Origin: Betaproteobacteria bacterium
GTDB taxonomy: Bacteria; Pseudomonadota; Gammaproteobacteria; Burkholderiales; Casimicrobiaceae
DNA length: 16,273 bases
Assembly (NCBI GenBank): GCA_005888865.1
Contig: VBCL01000058.1
Location: 13,764 to 30,036 of the forward strand
Direction of reading: 5' to 3'
Shown: piece by piece, positions 1-7,003 of the stretch
How positions within the stretch are numbered: position 1 is the stretch's first letter
How the letters are laid out: each line of letters starts with the position of its first letter
The notes under the pieces: generated by a model
The model's database searches: none
The model's input: the letters and a program-made list of their open reading frames with translations, nothing else
Told to the model about the DNA's origin: nothing
Position numbers and translations under genes: made by a program

Positions 1-1249
1 GCGGAAGGCAAGCTCTACATGGGGACGATCGACGCCAAGCTCGTCGCGCTCGATGCCAAGACCGGCAAGCTCCTGTGGGAAGTGCAGATCGCCGATCCCG
101 ACAAGGGCTATTCGGATACGATGGCGCCCGCGGTGGTTGACGGCAAGGTGCTCATCGGGACCAATGGCGGCGAGTACGGTGTGCGCGGGTTCCTGAAGGC
201 GTTCGACGCGAACGACGGCAAGCTGCTGTGGACGTTCTACAGCATCCCCGACAAGGGGCACGAAGGCGTATGGGCCAAGAACGACGCCACCGGCCGCGAC
301 ATGCATCGCAACATCGAGGCCGAGAAGGCGGCCTTCGCCAAGGACAGCTCGTTCTTCGACAAGCTCGGGGGCGGCGTATGGATGACCCCGGCGATCGACC
401 GGAAGACCAAGACCGTTTTCTTCCTCGCCGGCAACCCTTCGCCAGACCTCTACGGCGGGATCCGCCCGGGGGACAACCTGTACACCAACTCGATGGTTGC
501 CATCGACCTCGACAAGGGCACGTACAAGTGGCACTTTCAGTACATCGCGCACGACGTGTGGGATCTCGACGCGGTCAGCCCCGCAATCCTGACGCAGGCC
601 AAGGACAAGGACGGCAAGAACGTCGACGTCGTCATCCACGGCGGCAAGACCGGCCACGTCTACGTGCACGAGCGCAGGCAAGCTGATTCGCTTCTCCGAT
701 GCGATGGTTCCGCAGGAGAACATGTGGGTGCTTCCGACCAAGGAAGGCGCTCGCATGCTGCCGGGCGCCAACGGCGGTGTGGAATGGTCGCCGATGGCAG
801 TCAATCCCGGCCTTCGTCTCGCGTACGCAGCGAATCTGCATCAGCCGATGACCTATCACGTCGAGGAAGTTCCTTACCCCGGCGGCAAGCTGTGGCTCGG
901 CGGCGCGTTCAAGGTCATTCCCTCCGAGGAGCAATCGGGACGGCTGGTTGCGGTCAACCTCGATACCGGCAAGGTCGCCTGGACCGTCAAGACGCCCCAG
1001 CCCTTGATCGGGGGCGTGCTTGCCACCGCCGGTGACCTCGTGTTCAACGGCGAAGCGAATGGCTGGTTCAAGGCGTTCGACGCCAAGACCGGCAAGGAGC
1101 TGTGGAAATACAACTGCGGCGCCGGCGTGAACGCGCCTGCGGTGTCCTACATGGTCGGCGCCAAACAGTACGTCGCGGTCGCCGCGGGCGGAAACAACCA
1201 GATCGACGCCAAGCGCGGCAACAGCGTGTTCGTCTTCGCATTGCCCTAA
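1..1249 (+). pseudogene. PQQ-dependent methanol/ethanol-family dehydrogenase, 5'-truncated by the window and frameshifted
   Basis: Periplasmic quinoprotein that oxidises an alcohol and passes electrons to a cytochrome c. The reading frame is open from base 1 in frame 1 and matches the beta-propeller family: repeated W-type blades (A-x-D-A-x-T-G-K-L-L-W), the metal-site Glu in GGEYGVRG (Glu codon 172-174), and HDVWDLD with the catalytic Asp at 562-564 and a second Asp at 568-570. The second Asp gives the D-x-D pattern typical of lanthanide-dependent members. Around 670-682 the homology leaves frame 1 (ends GHVYVHER) and resumes in frame 2 (GKLIRFSDAMVPQENMW), continuing to a TAA at 1247-1249. 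So there is a net +1 shift. No CxxCH follows the propeller, so it is the type without a fused heme domain. It sits directly before a cytochrome c gene, its likely partner. The frameshift may be genuine decay or a sequencing error; family assignment is firm, substrate is not. Confidence 0.85.
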
Positions 1250-1268
1250 GCCAAGTTGCTGAACCCGA

Positions 1269-1309
1269 CGCGGCTGCCCGGGTCAGACCTGGCAGCCGCG
1301 TTTTATTTT
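1269..1309 (+). terminator. Rho-independent terminator after the left quinoprotein gene
   Basis: A perfect 10-bp stem (CGCGGCTGCC at 1269-1278 pairing with GGCAGCCGCG at 1291-1300) is followed by TTTTATTTT. An A-T pair (1268/1301) extends it. It lies 20 bases after the stop of the quinoprotein and only about 11 bases before the ATG of the cytochrome gene, so it separates the two genes transcriptionally or limits read-through. Confidence 0.85.
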
Positions 1310-1320
1310 ATTAGGAGCAT

Positions 1321-1905
1321 ATGAGACGTCTGATCGCAGGTCTGGCCGCGCTGACCACTAGCCTTGCTGTGTACGCCCAGACGGATCCAGCGCAGCTCGC
1401 GGCTGCGCGTGAAAAGGCCCAGGTCTGTGTCGCCTGCCACGGGCCCGACGGCAATTCGCAGAATCCCGACTACCCGATCCTCGCCGGGCAGAGCTGGCGC
1501 TACATCTACATCGAGCTCAGGGACTTCAAGGAGGGCCGCCGCAGCGACCCGCAGATGTCCCCGATGGCAGCGACGCTCTCGCAGGAGGACATGATCGCCT
1601 TGGGCAATTTTTTTGCCGCGCAAAAGCCGGCGCCGATCAAATTTCAGGCCGATGGCGCCAAGGTCGAGGCGGGCCGCAAGACGTCCGACGCCGTACTGTG
1701 CCCGATGTGCCATCTCGGTGGGTTTGTCGGACAGAACGAAATCCCGCGCGTCGCCGGCCAGTACCCGCAGTACGTCAAGAAGCAGCTTCAGGACTTCAAG
1801 GCCCGACGCCGGACCAATGACGCGGGCAACATGACCAGCGTGGCCGCCACGCTGTCGGACACCGATATCGAGAACCTTTCCCAGTACATCGCCAATCTCA
1901 ATTGA
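1321..1905 (+). CDS. Diheme c4-type cytochrome c
   Basis: A 194-residue exported electron carrier. An N-terminal signal peptide (MRR, then a hydrophobic stretch ending near AVYAQ, residues 1-20) is followed by two class I cytochrome domains, each with a heme-binding motif: CVACH (about residues 36-40) and CPMCH (about 127-131). Methionines that could act as axial ligands occur in each half (MSPMAA, NMTSVAA). The two halves share the pattern I-(L/P)-x-(L/V)-A-G-Q-x2-x-Y-x5-(L)-x-D-F-K, which marks an internal duplication as in cytochrome c4. The start is set by TAGGAG just upstream of the ATG. The upstream neighbour is a PQQ dehydrogenase, so this is the likely electron acceptor in the periplasm, although c4 cytochromes can also feed terminal oxidases. 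A terminator hairpin immediately before the gene suggests expression by read-through or from a promoter inside the dehydrogenase gene. Confidence 0.92.
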   Translation: MRRLIAGLAALTTSLAVYAQTDPAQLAAAREKAQVCVACHGPDGNSQNPDYPILAGQSWRYIYIELRDFKEGRRSDPQMSPMAATLSQEDMIALGNFFAAQKPAPIKFQADGAKVEAGRKTSDAVLCPMCHLGGFVGQNEIPRVAGQYPQYVKKQLQDFKARRRTNDAGNMTSVAATLSDTDIENLSQYIANLN

Positions 1906-1996
1906 AGGCGATGCGCCACGGCGCCATGCGCCGGTCGCTTGGCGGTTGTTTCGACCACACGCTGCTGCGCGGGCTGGAACGCTCTGCAGCTCCGGA

Positions 1997-2785
1997 TCAA
2001 CGGACGGCCTTGTCGCCATTCAGCGCCCGGTCCGTTCCCCGAGCCGCCTCGAAGCCCTTGACGCCCCTCAGTACCGTGCCTTCCAGGTCGGCCTCCGTGA
2101 AATCGGCGCCTGCAACGTCTGCGCCGCTGAGGTCTGCGCCCGCAAGCTTCACGCGGAAAAAATTGACGCCTCTCAGGTTGGCACCTTTGAGATCGGCGAA
2201 CGTCATGAGCGATCGGTTCAGGTCTGCTTCGTGCAGATCGGCGCCTGCGAGATTCGCGCCGCTCAAATCGGTGCGCATCTGTCCCATGCCCTGGTTCTTG
2301 ATATCGACCCCAAGCTTGGCGCGGCTGAGGCTGGCGCCATGCAGATCGACGCCAGGGAGATCGGCGATCATGCGTACACCCGATAGATTGGCGCCCGCGA
2401 AATTGGGCCTTTCCTTGACCTGGCCGCCGAGGATCACCAGGCTGAGCATGGAGCTGTCGGAAAGATCGGCACCCGCGAAGTTGGTGCCCATGAGCCAGGC
2501 TCCGTTCAGGTTTGCCCGCGCCAGCTTCGCACCCGCAAGATTGGACGAGACCAGGCGCGCAGCAAACAGATTGGCGCCGGAGAGATCGGCGCGCTTGAAG
2601 TCGATATTGCTGAGGTCCAGATCGGAAAGATCCTTGCCGGACAGATCGGCAGGCTTGTCGCGGTCCGCTCTGGCCAGCAGCTCGCGCACCTGATCGGTGG
2701 TAAGGTCGGCAGCGTGCGACAAGGGCACAACTCCGGCCGCGACGACGAGAAGCGCGATCGCAGCGACATTGCCGTACCGAATCAT
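1997..2785 (-). CDS. Exported pentapeptide-repeat protein
   Basis: A 262-residue protein with a clear signal peptide (hydrophobic core about residues 8-20, cleavage near SHAAD). After a short charged segment it consists largely of pentapeptide repeats of the A-(D/N)-L-x-G type in two blocks (about residues 46-125 and 165-250). An irregular segment with MGQMRT separates the blocks. Such repeats fold as a right-handed quadrilateral beta-helix; no enzymatic residues are implied. Its ATG directly abuts the TAG stop of the S-formylglutathione hydrolase gene, so the two are almost certainly co-transcribed and translationally coupled. Why a periplasmic beta-helix protein should follow a cytoplasmic formaldehyde pathway is unknown; the role could be binding or protecting a periplasmic quinoprotein, but that is only a guess. 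Family assignment is secure. Confidence 0.92.
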   Translation of the reverse strand: MIRYGNVAAIALLVVAAGVVPLSHAADLTTDQVRELLARADRDKPADLSGKDLSDLDLSNIDFKRADLSGANLFAARLVSSNLAGAKLARANLNGAWLMGTNFAGADLSDSSMLSLVILGGQVKERPNFAGANLSGVRMIADLPGVDLHGASLSRAKLGVDIKNQGMGQMRTDLSGANLAGADLHEADLNRSLMTFADLKGANLRGVNFFRVKLAGADLSGADVAGADFTEADLEGTVLRGVKGFEAARGTDRALNGDKAVR

Positions 2786-3634
2786 CTAAAGATTTCGCGC
2801 GTGAAATCGGAGGTGATCTTCGATGAAGCTCGCGATGAAGAAGTAACTGTGGTCATAACCTTCGCGCAGGCGAAAGTCGAGCGGAACGCCGGACCGCTGG
2901 CAGGCATCCTGCAGCAGCTCCGGTTTCAACTGGCTCTGCAGAAACTGATCTTTCGTTCCCTGATCGACAAGGAGGGGCGGCCCGGTCCAGCCCCGATCTT
3001 CGAGCAACGCGGTTGCGTCGTATTCCCGCCAGCCTGTCTGGTCTGAACCGAGATAGCCGCTCAAGGCTTTTAGACCCCACGGGCAACGCATAGGGGAGGC
3101 GATGGGGGCGAACGCCGACACCGACTTGTATTGCCCCGGGTTCTTCAGCGCGATGGTGAGCGCTCCATGGCCGCCCATGGAATGTCCGAAGATACCCACG
3201 CGATTCGGGTCCACCGGAAAAGTGGCCGCGACCCCCGCCGACAGTTCCCTCGTGATGTACGAATACATGCGGTAACCGCGCGACCACGGCGCTTGCGTCG
3301 CGTCGAGGTAGAAGCCGGCGCCGAGACCGAAGTCATAGCTGTCGCCCTCACCCGGAATGCCGAGACCTCTCGGGCTCGTATCCGGCACCACGAGCGCCAG
3401 CCCGAGCGCAGCCGCGACCCGTTGCGCGCCCGCCTTCACGATGAAGTTCTCCTCGGTGCAGGTGAGCCCCGAGAGCCAATACAATACCGGCACGCGGCCC
3501 GACGCAGCCTGTGGCGGAAGAAAGACGCCAAAGCGCATCGCGCATTGTGTTTCCTGCGACGCGTGCGTATACACGCCCTGGACGCCGCCGAAGCAAAGGT
3601 TCTGCGTTACCGCCTTGATCGCTGTTTCAGACAC
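2786..3634 (-). CDS. fghA: S-formylglutathione hydrolase
   Basis: A 282-residue cytoplasmic esterase D family alpha/beta hydrolase that hydrolyses S-formylglutathione to formate and glutathione, the last step of glutathione-linked formaldehyde oxidation. The nucleophile Ser152 lies in GHSMGGHGAL. The expected Asp (Asp229 in DQGTKDQF) and His (His262 in GYDHSYFF) complete the triad. The N-terminal CFGGVQGVYTH and the WLSGLTCTEENF segment are also typical, and the length matches the family. The start codon is GTG (3634), preceded on the minus strand by GAGGGA; no better ATG exists upstream in frame. It follows gfa by 117 bases and its TAG stop abuts the ATG of the pentapeptide-repeat gene. Synonym frmB in other genomes. 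Confidence 0.97.
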   Translation of the reverse strand: MSETAIKAVTQNLCFGGVQGVYTHASQETQCAMRFGVFLPPQAASGRVPVLYWLSGLTCTEENFIVKAGAQRVAAALGLALVVPDTSPRGLGIPGEGDSYDFGLGAGFYLDATQAPWSRGYRMYSYITRELSAGVAATFPVDPNRVGIFGHSMGGHGALTIALKNPGQYKSVSAFAPIASPMRCPWGLKALSGYLGSDQTGWREYDATALLEDRGWTGPPLLVDQGTKDQFLQSQLKPELLQDACQRSGVPLDFRLREGYDHSYFFIASFIEDHLRFHARNL

Positions 3635-3684
3635 CCGTCCCTCGGACCGTGGTGGCGCGGAGGCCGATCACCGGCGAAAGGGAA

Positions 3685-3712
3685 GCCTGGGCGCGATACG
3701 ACACGCCCAGGC
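3685..3712 (-). other. Hairpin in the gfa-fghA intergenic region
   Basis: A perfect 9-bp inverted repeat (GCCTGGGCG at 3685-3693 and CGCCCAGGC at 3704-3712) with a 10-base loop lies between gfa and fghA. It has no T tract on the minus strand, so it does not look like an intrinsic terminator. It could be an mRNA-processing or stabilising stem. Function is not shown. Confidence 0.4.
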
Positions 3713-3751
3713 CGCTCAGTGGGGGCCACCGCCCTGCATCCGGCACCGGAC

Positions 3752-4327
3752 CTATGCGCGGGCGGTCACACCTTTTTGCTTCGCCGTATGCGTGGCAATC
3801 AGATCCATGATCGCGGGCGAAAGGCAATCGTACGGCTCGAGACCAAGCTGCTTCAGCCTTGACCTGACCGCGCCCATGTTGGCTGGATCCGCGCCGGACT
3901 CGATGATCGATGAAACGAACGCCGCGAATTCAGGCGGCGACCATCCCTGCTCGGGCGACAGCTCGGTATGGATGAAGTCCAGCCCGTAAAGCGGGTGGCC
4001 CTTGTTCTCGATGCGCCCGTACATGTGCACGCCGCAACCGGTGCACGCGTATCGCTGGATGGTGGCGGACGGGTCGACGACCTTGAGCTTGTCCGCATTT
4101 GCGGTCACGCTGAGCTTGTCGCGCGGCACCACCGCGACTTGCGAGAACAGCGCGCCGGCCGGCTTCCAGCATTTCGTGCAGCCGCAAGCATGGTTATGAG
4201 CGCTTTGGCTCTTGACCGACACGACGACCTTCCTGTCGGAGCATTTGCAATTCAGCGTGCCGCCAGCGAAGCTTGGAGACGCGGGCTTGATGCCGTTGTC
4301 GATCGCGGGATGGATGGAAAATGCCAT
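3752..4327 (-). CDS. gfa: S-(hydroxymethyl)glutathione synthase (Gfa)
   Basis: A 191-residue zinc protein that accelerates condensation of formaldehyde with glutathione to S-(hydroxymethyl)glutathione, the substrate of FrmA next door. The seven zinc-site cysteines of the GFA family are all present: Cys27 and Cys29 (CKC), Cys48, Cys50 and Cys53 (CGCTKC), Cys95 and Cys98 (CTGC). Their spacing follows that known for the Paracoccus enzyme. The C-terminal half (HPLYGLDFIHTELS, then the ESGADP and GLEPYDCLSP segments) is characteristic of true Gfa rather than general GFA-domain proteins. The ATG is preceded by a strong AAGGAGG. It sits between frmA and fghA, so the order follows the pathway. No signal peptide, so cytoplasmic. 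Confidence 0.96.
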   Translation of the reverse strand: MAFSIHPAIDNGIKPASPSFAGGTLNCKCSDRKVVVSVKSQSAHNHACGCTKCWKPAGALFSQVAVVPRDKLSVTANADKLKVVDPSATIQRYACTGCGVHMYGRIENKGHPLYGLDFIHTELSPEQGWSPPEFAAFVSSIIESGADPANMGAVRSRLKQLGLEPYDCLSPAIMDLIATHTAKQKGVTARA

Positions 4328-4471
4328 GTCAATATCCTCCTTTTGGTAGGTTCTTCCGCAGAATCATCGGCGCCTTCGAATGCCGCCGGACCCCAAATCC
4401 TGAACTCAAAATAAGCCGGATGCAACGGGTGCCGATTTCGCGGCGATGCCCCCGGTACTAACCGAGCGGCA

Positions 4472-5581
4472 TCAGTAGGTGACGACCGCGCGGATCGATT
4501 TGCCCTCGTGCATGAGGTCGAAGCCTTCGTTGATTCGATCGAGCGGCAGGACGTGCGTGATGAGGTCGTCGATGTTGATCTTGCCGTCCATGTACCAATC
4601 AACGATCCTGGGAACGTCGGTGCGGCCGCGCGCGCCGCCGAACGCGGTGCCCTTCCATACCCGGCCGGTGACAAGCTGGAACGGGCGGGTGCGGATTTCC
4701 TGGCCGGCGCCCGCGACCCCGATAATCACGGCGACGCCCCAGCCGCGGTGGCTGCACTCCAACGCCTGGCGCATTACCTCGACGTTGCCGATGCACTCGA
4801 AGGTGTAGTCGGCGCCGCCACCGGTGAGCTCCACCAGGTGTGGGACGAGATCGCCCTTAACATCCTTCGGGTTGACGAAGTGCGTCATTCCGAATTTGCG
4901 CGCAAGCGATTCCCGGGCCGGGTTGAGGTCGACACCGACGATCATGTTGGCACCGGCCATCCGCGCGCCCTGGACGACGTTGAGTCCGATGCCGCCCAGG
5001 CCAAAGACGACCACGTTGGCGCCCGGCTCGACCTTGGCGGTGTTGATCACCGCGCCTATGCCGGTGGTCACGCCGCAGCCGATGTAGCAGACCTTGTCGA
5101 ACGGCGCGTCTTCGCGGATCTTCGCAACCGCAATCTCCGGCAGAACGGTGAAATTCGCGAAAGTGGAGCAACCCATGTAGTGATGCACGGGCTTGCCACC
5201 CAGCGAAAAGCGGCTGGTGCCATCAGGCATCATGCCCTTGCCTTGCGTCGCGCGAATCGCCGTGCAGAGATTCGTCTTGCGCGAAAGGCAGGACTTGCAT
5301 TGCCGGCATTCGGGTGTGTACAACGGAATGACGTGATCGCCTTTCCTGACGCTGGTCACGCCGGGTCCCACGTCGACGACGATGCCGGCGCCCTCATGCC
5401 CCAGGATCGCGGGAAACAGACCTTCCGGATCGGCGCCGGAGCGCGTGAATTCGTCGGTATGGCAGATGCCGGTCGCCTTGATCTCGACCAGCACTTCGCC
5501 GGCCTTCGGGCCCGCCAGCTGTACGGTTTCGATCGCCAGGGGCGCCCCTGCCTTGTGAGCCACTGCTGCGCGAACATCCAT
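4472..5581 (-). CDS. frmA: S-(hydroxymethyl)glutathione dehydrogenase / class III alcohol dehydrogenase
   Basis: A 369-residue zinc- and NAD-dependent medium-chain dehydrogenase that oxidises S-(hydroxymethyl)glutathione to S-formylglutathione. Catalytic zinc ligands are Cys40 (GICHTD), His62 (GHEGAG) and Cys169 (GCGVTTG). Structural zinc is held by Cys92, Cys95, Cys98 and Cys106. The NAD-binding loop GLGGIG is at about 195-200, with Asp218 (VDLN) setting NAD preference. Arg110 in IRATQGKG corresponds to the anion-binding Arg that marks class III (glutathione-dependent) enzymes. The ATG has an excellent AGGAGGG upstream. Length and motifs are those of an intact enzyme. Also called adhC or flhA. 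A 170-base gap separates it from the upstream metallo-beta-lactamase-fold gene and may hold its own promoter. Confidence 0.97.
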   Translation of the reverse strand: MDVRAAVAHKAGAPLAIETVQLAGPKAGEVLVEIKATGICHTDEFTRSGADPEGLFPAILGHEGAGIVVDVGPGVTSVRKGDHVIPLYTPECRQCKSCLSRKTNLCTAIRATQGKGMMPDGTSRFSLGGKPVHHYMGCSTFANFTVLPEIAVAKIREDAPFDKVCYIGCGVTTGIGAVINTAKVEPGANVVVFGLGGIGLNVVQGARMAGANMIVGVDLNPARESLARKFGMTHFVNPKDVKGDLVPHLVELTGGGADYTFECIGNVEVMRQALECSHRGWGVAVIIGVAGAGQEIRTRPFQLVTGRVWKGTAFGGARGRTDVPRIVDWYMDGKINIDDLITHVLPLDRINEGFDLMHEGKSIRAVVTY

Positions 5582-5711
5582 GGTTGCCCTCCTATGCTTC
5601 CTTCAGTTCAGATCCCGCTCGCCCGGCGCGTCGATCACTGCTCTCCGCGCGAGCACCTCGAGTGCCTTCTTGCGCACAGCCTGCAACGCTTGTGGCGGCG
5701 TGTCCAGGGAA

Positions 5712-5740
5712 TTTATCAGAACTCGTTTTCGAAAGCGCAA
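5712..5740 (-). promoter_or_regulatory. Candidate sigma70 promoter for frmA-gfa-fghA
   Basis: On the minus strand TTGCGC (5740-5735) and GATAAA (5717-5712) are separated by exactly 17 bases. Each matches the consensus at 4 of 6 positions. It lies about 130 bases upstream of frmA and just after the preceding gene's stop, where a promoter for the glutathione pathway would be expected. Motif matches of this quality occur by chance, so confidence is low. Confidence 0.3.
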
Positions 5741-5751
5741 TCATCGCGACC

Positions 5752-6708
5752 TCAATCTTTGAAGGAGTCCCGCTCGATTCTCAGGTAGGCGCGGTTTGCG
5801 TTCTGGATGTGGAGCGTGGGATAACCGTCCCACGCTGCGAAGTCCGGAAGATCGGAGCGCTCGGGCAACTCTGCCAGGCCGACGCCCTCGGCGAGAAGCG
5901 TCCGTACATGCCCGTCGAGCGCCGCAAAATAGCGGGCGAGGGCGTCGATATCCGCGCAGCTGCCGATCCTCCCCAATGCGGGGATGAGGTGGATGCACCT
6001 TGTCGCCTTGAGCACCGCGAGCGCTTCCGGCCAGCCTTTGCCGCCGGCATCGCGCAGGTCCGGAATGCGATCGATCGACACCAGGCTCCCGGCGATCAAC
6101 GTGCCGGTTGTCTCGTCCCATAAAGCCAGAGCGCCAGTGGTATCCCGCCCACCGGGCGCGATGAGCACAAGACGCCGGCCAATGACGTCGAGCGGCTGGG
6201 TCTTGCCGACAACATGATCCGGCTCGGCGACCCTGCTGCCGGCCATGGCGCGTTCGCCGAGTTCGGTTCGCAGAGTCTGCAGGCAGGTCCCACACCGCTC
6301 CGCCATCAACGCGGCACTCTCGCGATGCATCCATACGGGAATCCCCCGCGCCTGAAACGCCGCCGCGCCGAACACGACCTCCTGGCTCGCGTGCGTAATC
6401 ACCACGAGCCGAATCGGCTTGCGGGTAATACGCTCGACCGCGGCGATGATCTCGTCGCCATGGCGGAACGACACGCCGCTTTCGACGACGATGACCCCGC
6501 GGGGGCCGACCACGAACGCTACGTTGACGATGCGCCCCAGATTCGCCGCTGCGATTTCGCCCGGTTGTCCCATCAAGGCGTAGATACCGGGCGCCACCAG
6601 CACGGGCGCCGGCATTGCCGCGAACGCCAGGCCAATGGCGCCTGCAACCCAGCAGGCACACAGCCGGCGAACGAACCCCAGGAGGTTTCGAAGCGACACC
6701 GCGCTCAT
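5752..6708 (-). CDS. Metallo-beta-lactamase-fold protein with degenerate metal site (quinoprotein relay metallohydrolase-like)
   Basis: A 318-residue exported protein related to the SoxH-like 'quinoprotein relay system' metallohydrolases and to the second such gene at 10676-11623. Shared features are the APGIYALMGQ opening, a strand-rich VVGPRGVIVVESG, ITHxxxEVVFG, and an ETTGTLIAG segment. The metal ligands are mostly lost: His-x-His-x-Asp-His has become H106-A-S-Q-E-V111. The position of the third active-site His is Gly/Arg near 186-188, the bridging Asp is Ser208 and the last His is Leu245. Only His106 and His128 remain. The chosen start (6708) gives a standard signal peptide (positive residues, then a core around 18-32). 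An in-frame ATG at 6786 would add 26 residues before it. Neither start has a good Shine-Dalgarno. It is divergent from xoxF and heads the formaldehyde block. Likely a non-enzymatic or altered member, not a pseudogene, since the frame is intact. Confidence 0.8.
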   Translation of the reverse strand: MSAVSLRNLLGFVRRLCACWVAGAIGLAFAAMPAPVLVAPGIYALMGQPGEIAAANLGRIVNVAFVVGPRGVIVVESGVSFRHGDEIIAAVERITRKPIRLVVITHASQEVVFGAAAFQARGIPVWMHRESAALMAERCGTCLQTLRTELGERAMAGSRVAEPDHVVGKTQPLDVIGRRLVLIAPGGRDTTGALALWDETTGTLIAGSLVSIDRIPDLRDAGGKGWPEALAVLKATRCIHLIPALGRIGSCADIDALARYFAALDGHVRTLLAEGVGLAELPERSDLPDFAAWDGYPTLHIQNANRAYLRIERDSFKD

Positions 6709-6822
6709 GGATGAAGAGGTCCGGCCATGGAGTGGGCCGTTCCGGTCAAGCTGTGGGACCGGTGACGCCGATATGTTACTCCGCATTGCATGCCGGTAAG
6801 TTCATTGCCCACGATGTCGTTT

Positions 6823-6840
6823 GTTGCAATGCAACATTGC
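6823..6840. promoter_or_regulatory. Overlapping palindromes, candidate operator
   Basis: GTTGCA-A-TGCAAC (6823-6835) is a perfect inverted repeat. It overlaps a second perfect one, GCAATG-CAA-CATTGC (6826-6840). They lie in the divergent region between the metallo-beta-lactamase-fold gene and xoxF, about 165 bases before xoxF. A related GCATTGCATGC occurs at 6783-6793. A binding site for a dimeric regulator is plausible; the regulator is not in the window. Confidence 0.4.
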
Positions 6841-6878
6841 GGATGCAGAACCTTCGCGCGAGCCAGACCGCTGTAGTG

Positions 6879-6913
6879 GTCAAGTTGACTTTGTAAGATT
6901 GTGGCAGGACACT
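6879..6913 (+). promoter_or_regulatory. Candidate xoxF promoter with palindrome over the -35 box
   Basis: TTGACT (6885-6890) could be a -35 box, with a weak GACACT 17 bases later (6908-6913). The -35 sits inside a perfect palindrome GTCAA-G-TTGAC (6879-6889), as would suit a repressor or activator site. The -10 match is only 3 of 6, so the promoter assignment is tentative; the palindrome itself is plain to see. Confidence 0.25.
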
Positions 6914-7003
6914 CGCCGCTCACGACGAAGGTTATTCGCAAGCGAGACCCAAGTCGCAGATGGGCCCGACAGCCATGGGCCGGACGATGCCATAGGAGGA
7001 TGT

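Noticed and set aside
1303..2019. 238-residue open frame on the minus strand opposite the c4 cytochrome
   Set aside because: The plus strand encodes two CxxCH motifs and a signal peptide with a good ribosome site; the antisense frame has no support.
2040..2660. Short DNA repeats (GATCGGCGCC-like units) resembling a repeat array
   Set aside because: They are irregular, in frame at about 15 bases, and simply encode the pentapeptide repeats; there is no spacer structure of a CRISPR array.
6821..7003. N-terminal extension of xoxF to an upstream ATG at 6821
   Set aside because: It would put 61 extra residues before a normal signal peptide and run through the palindromes. AGGAGG sits just before the ATG at 7004.
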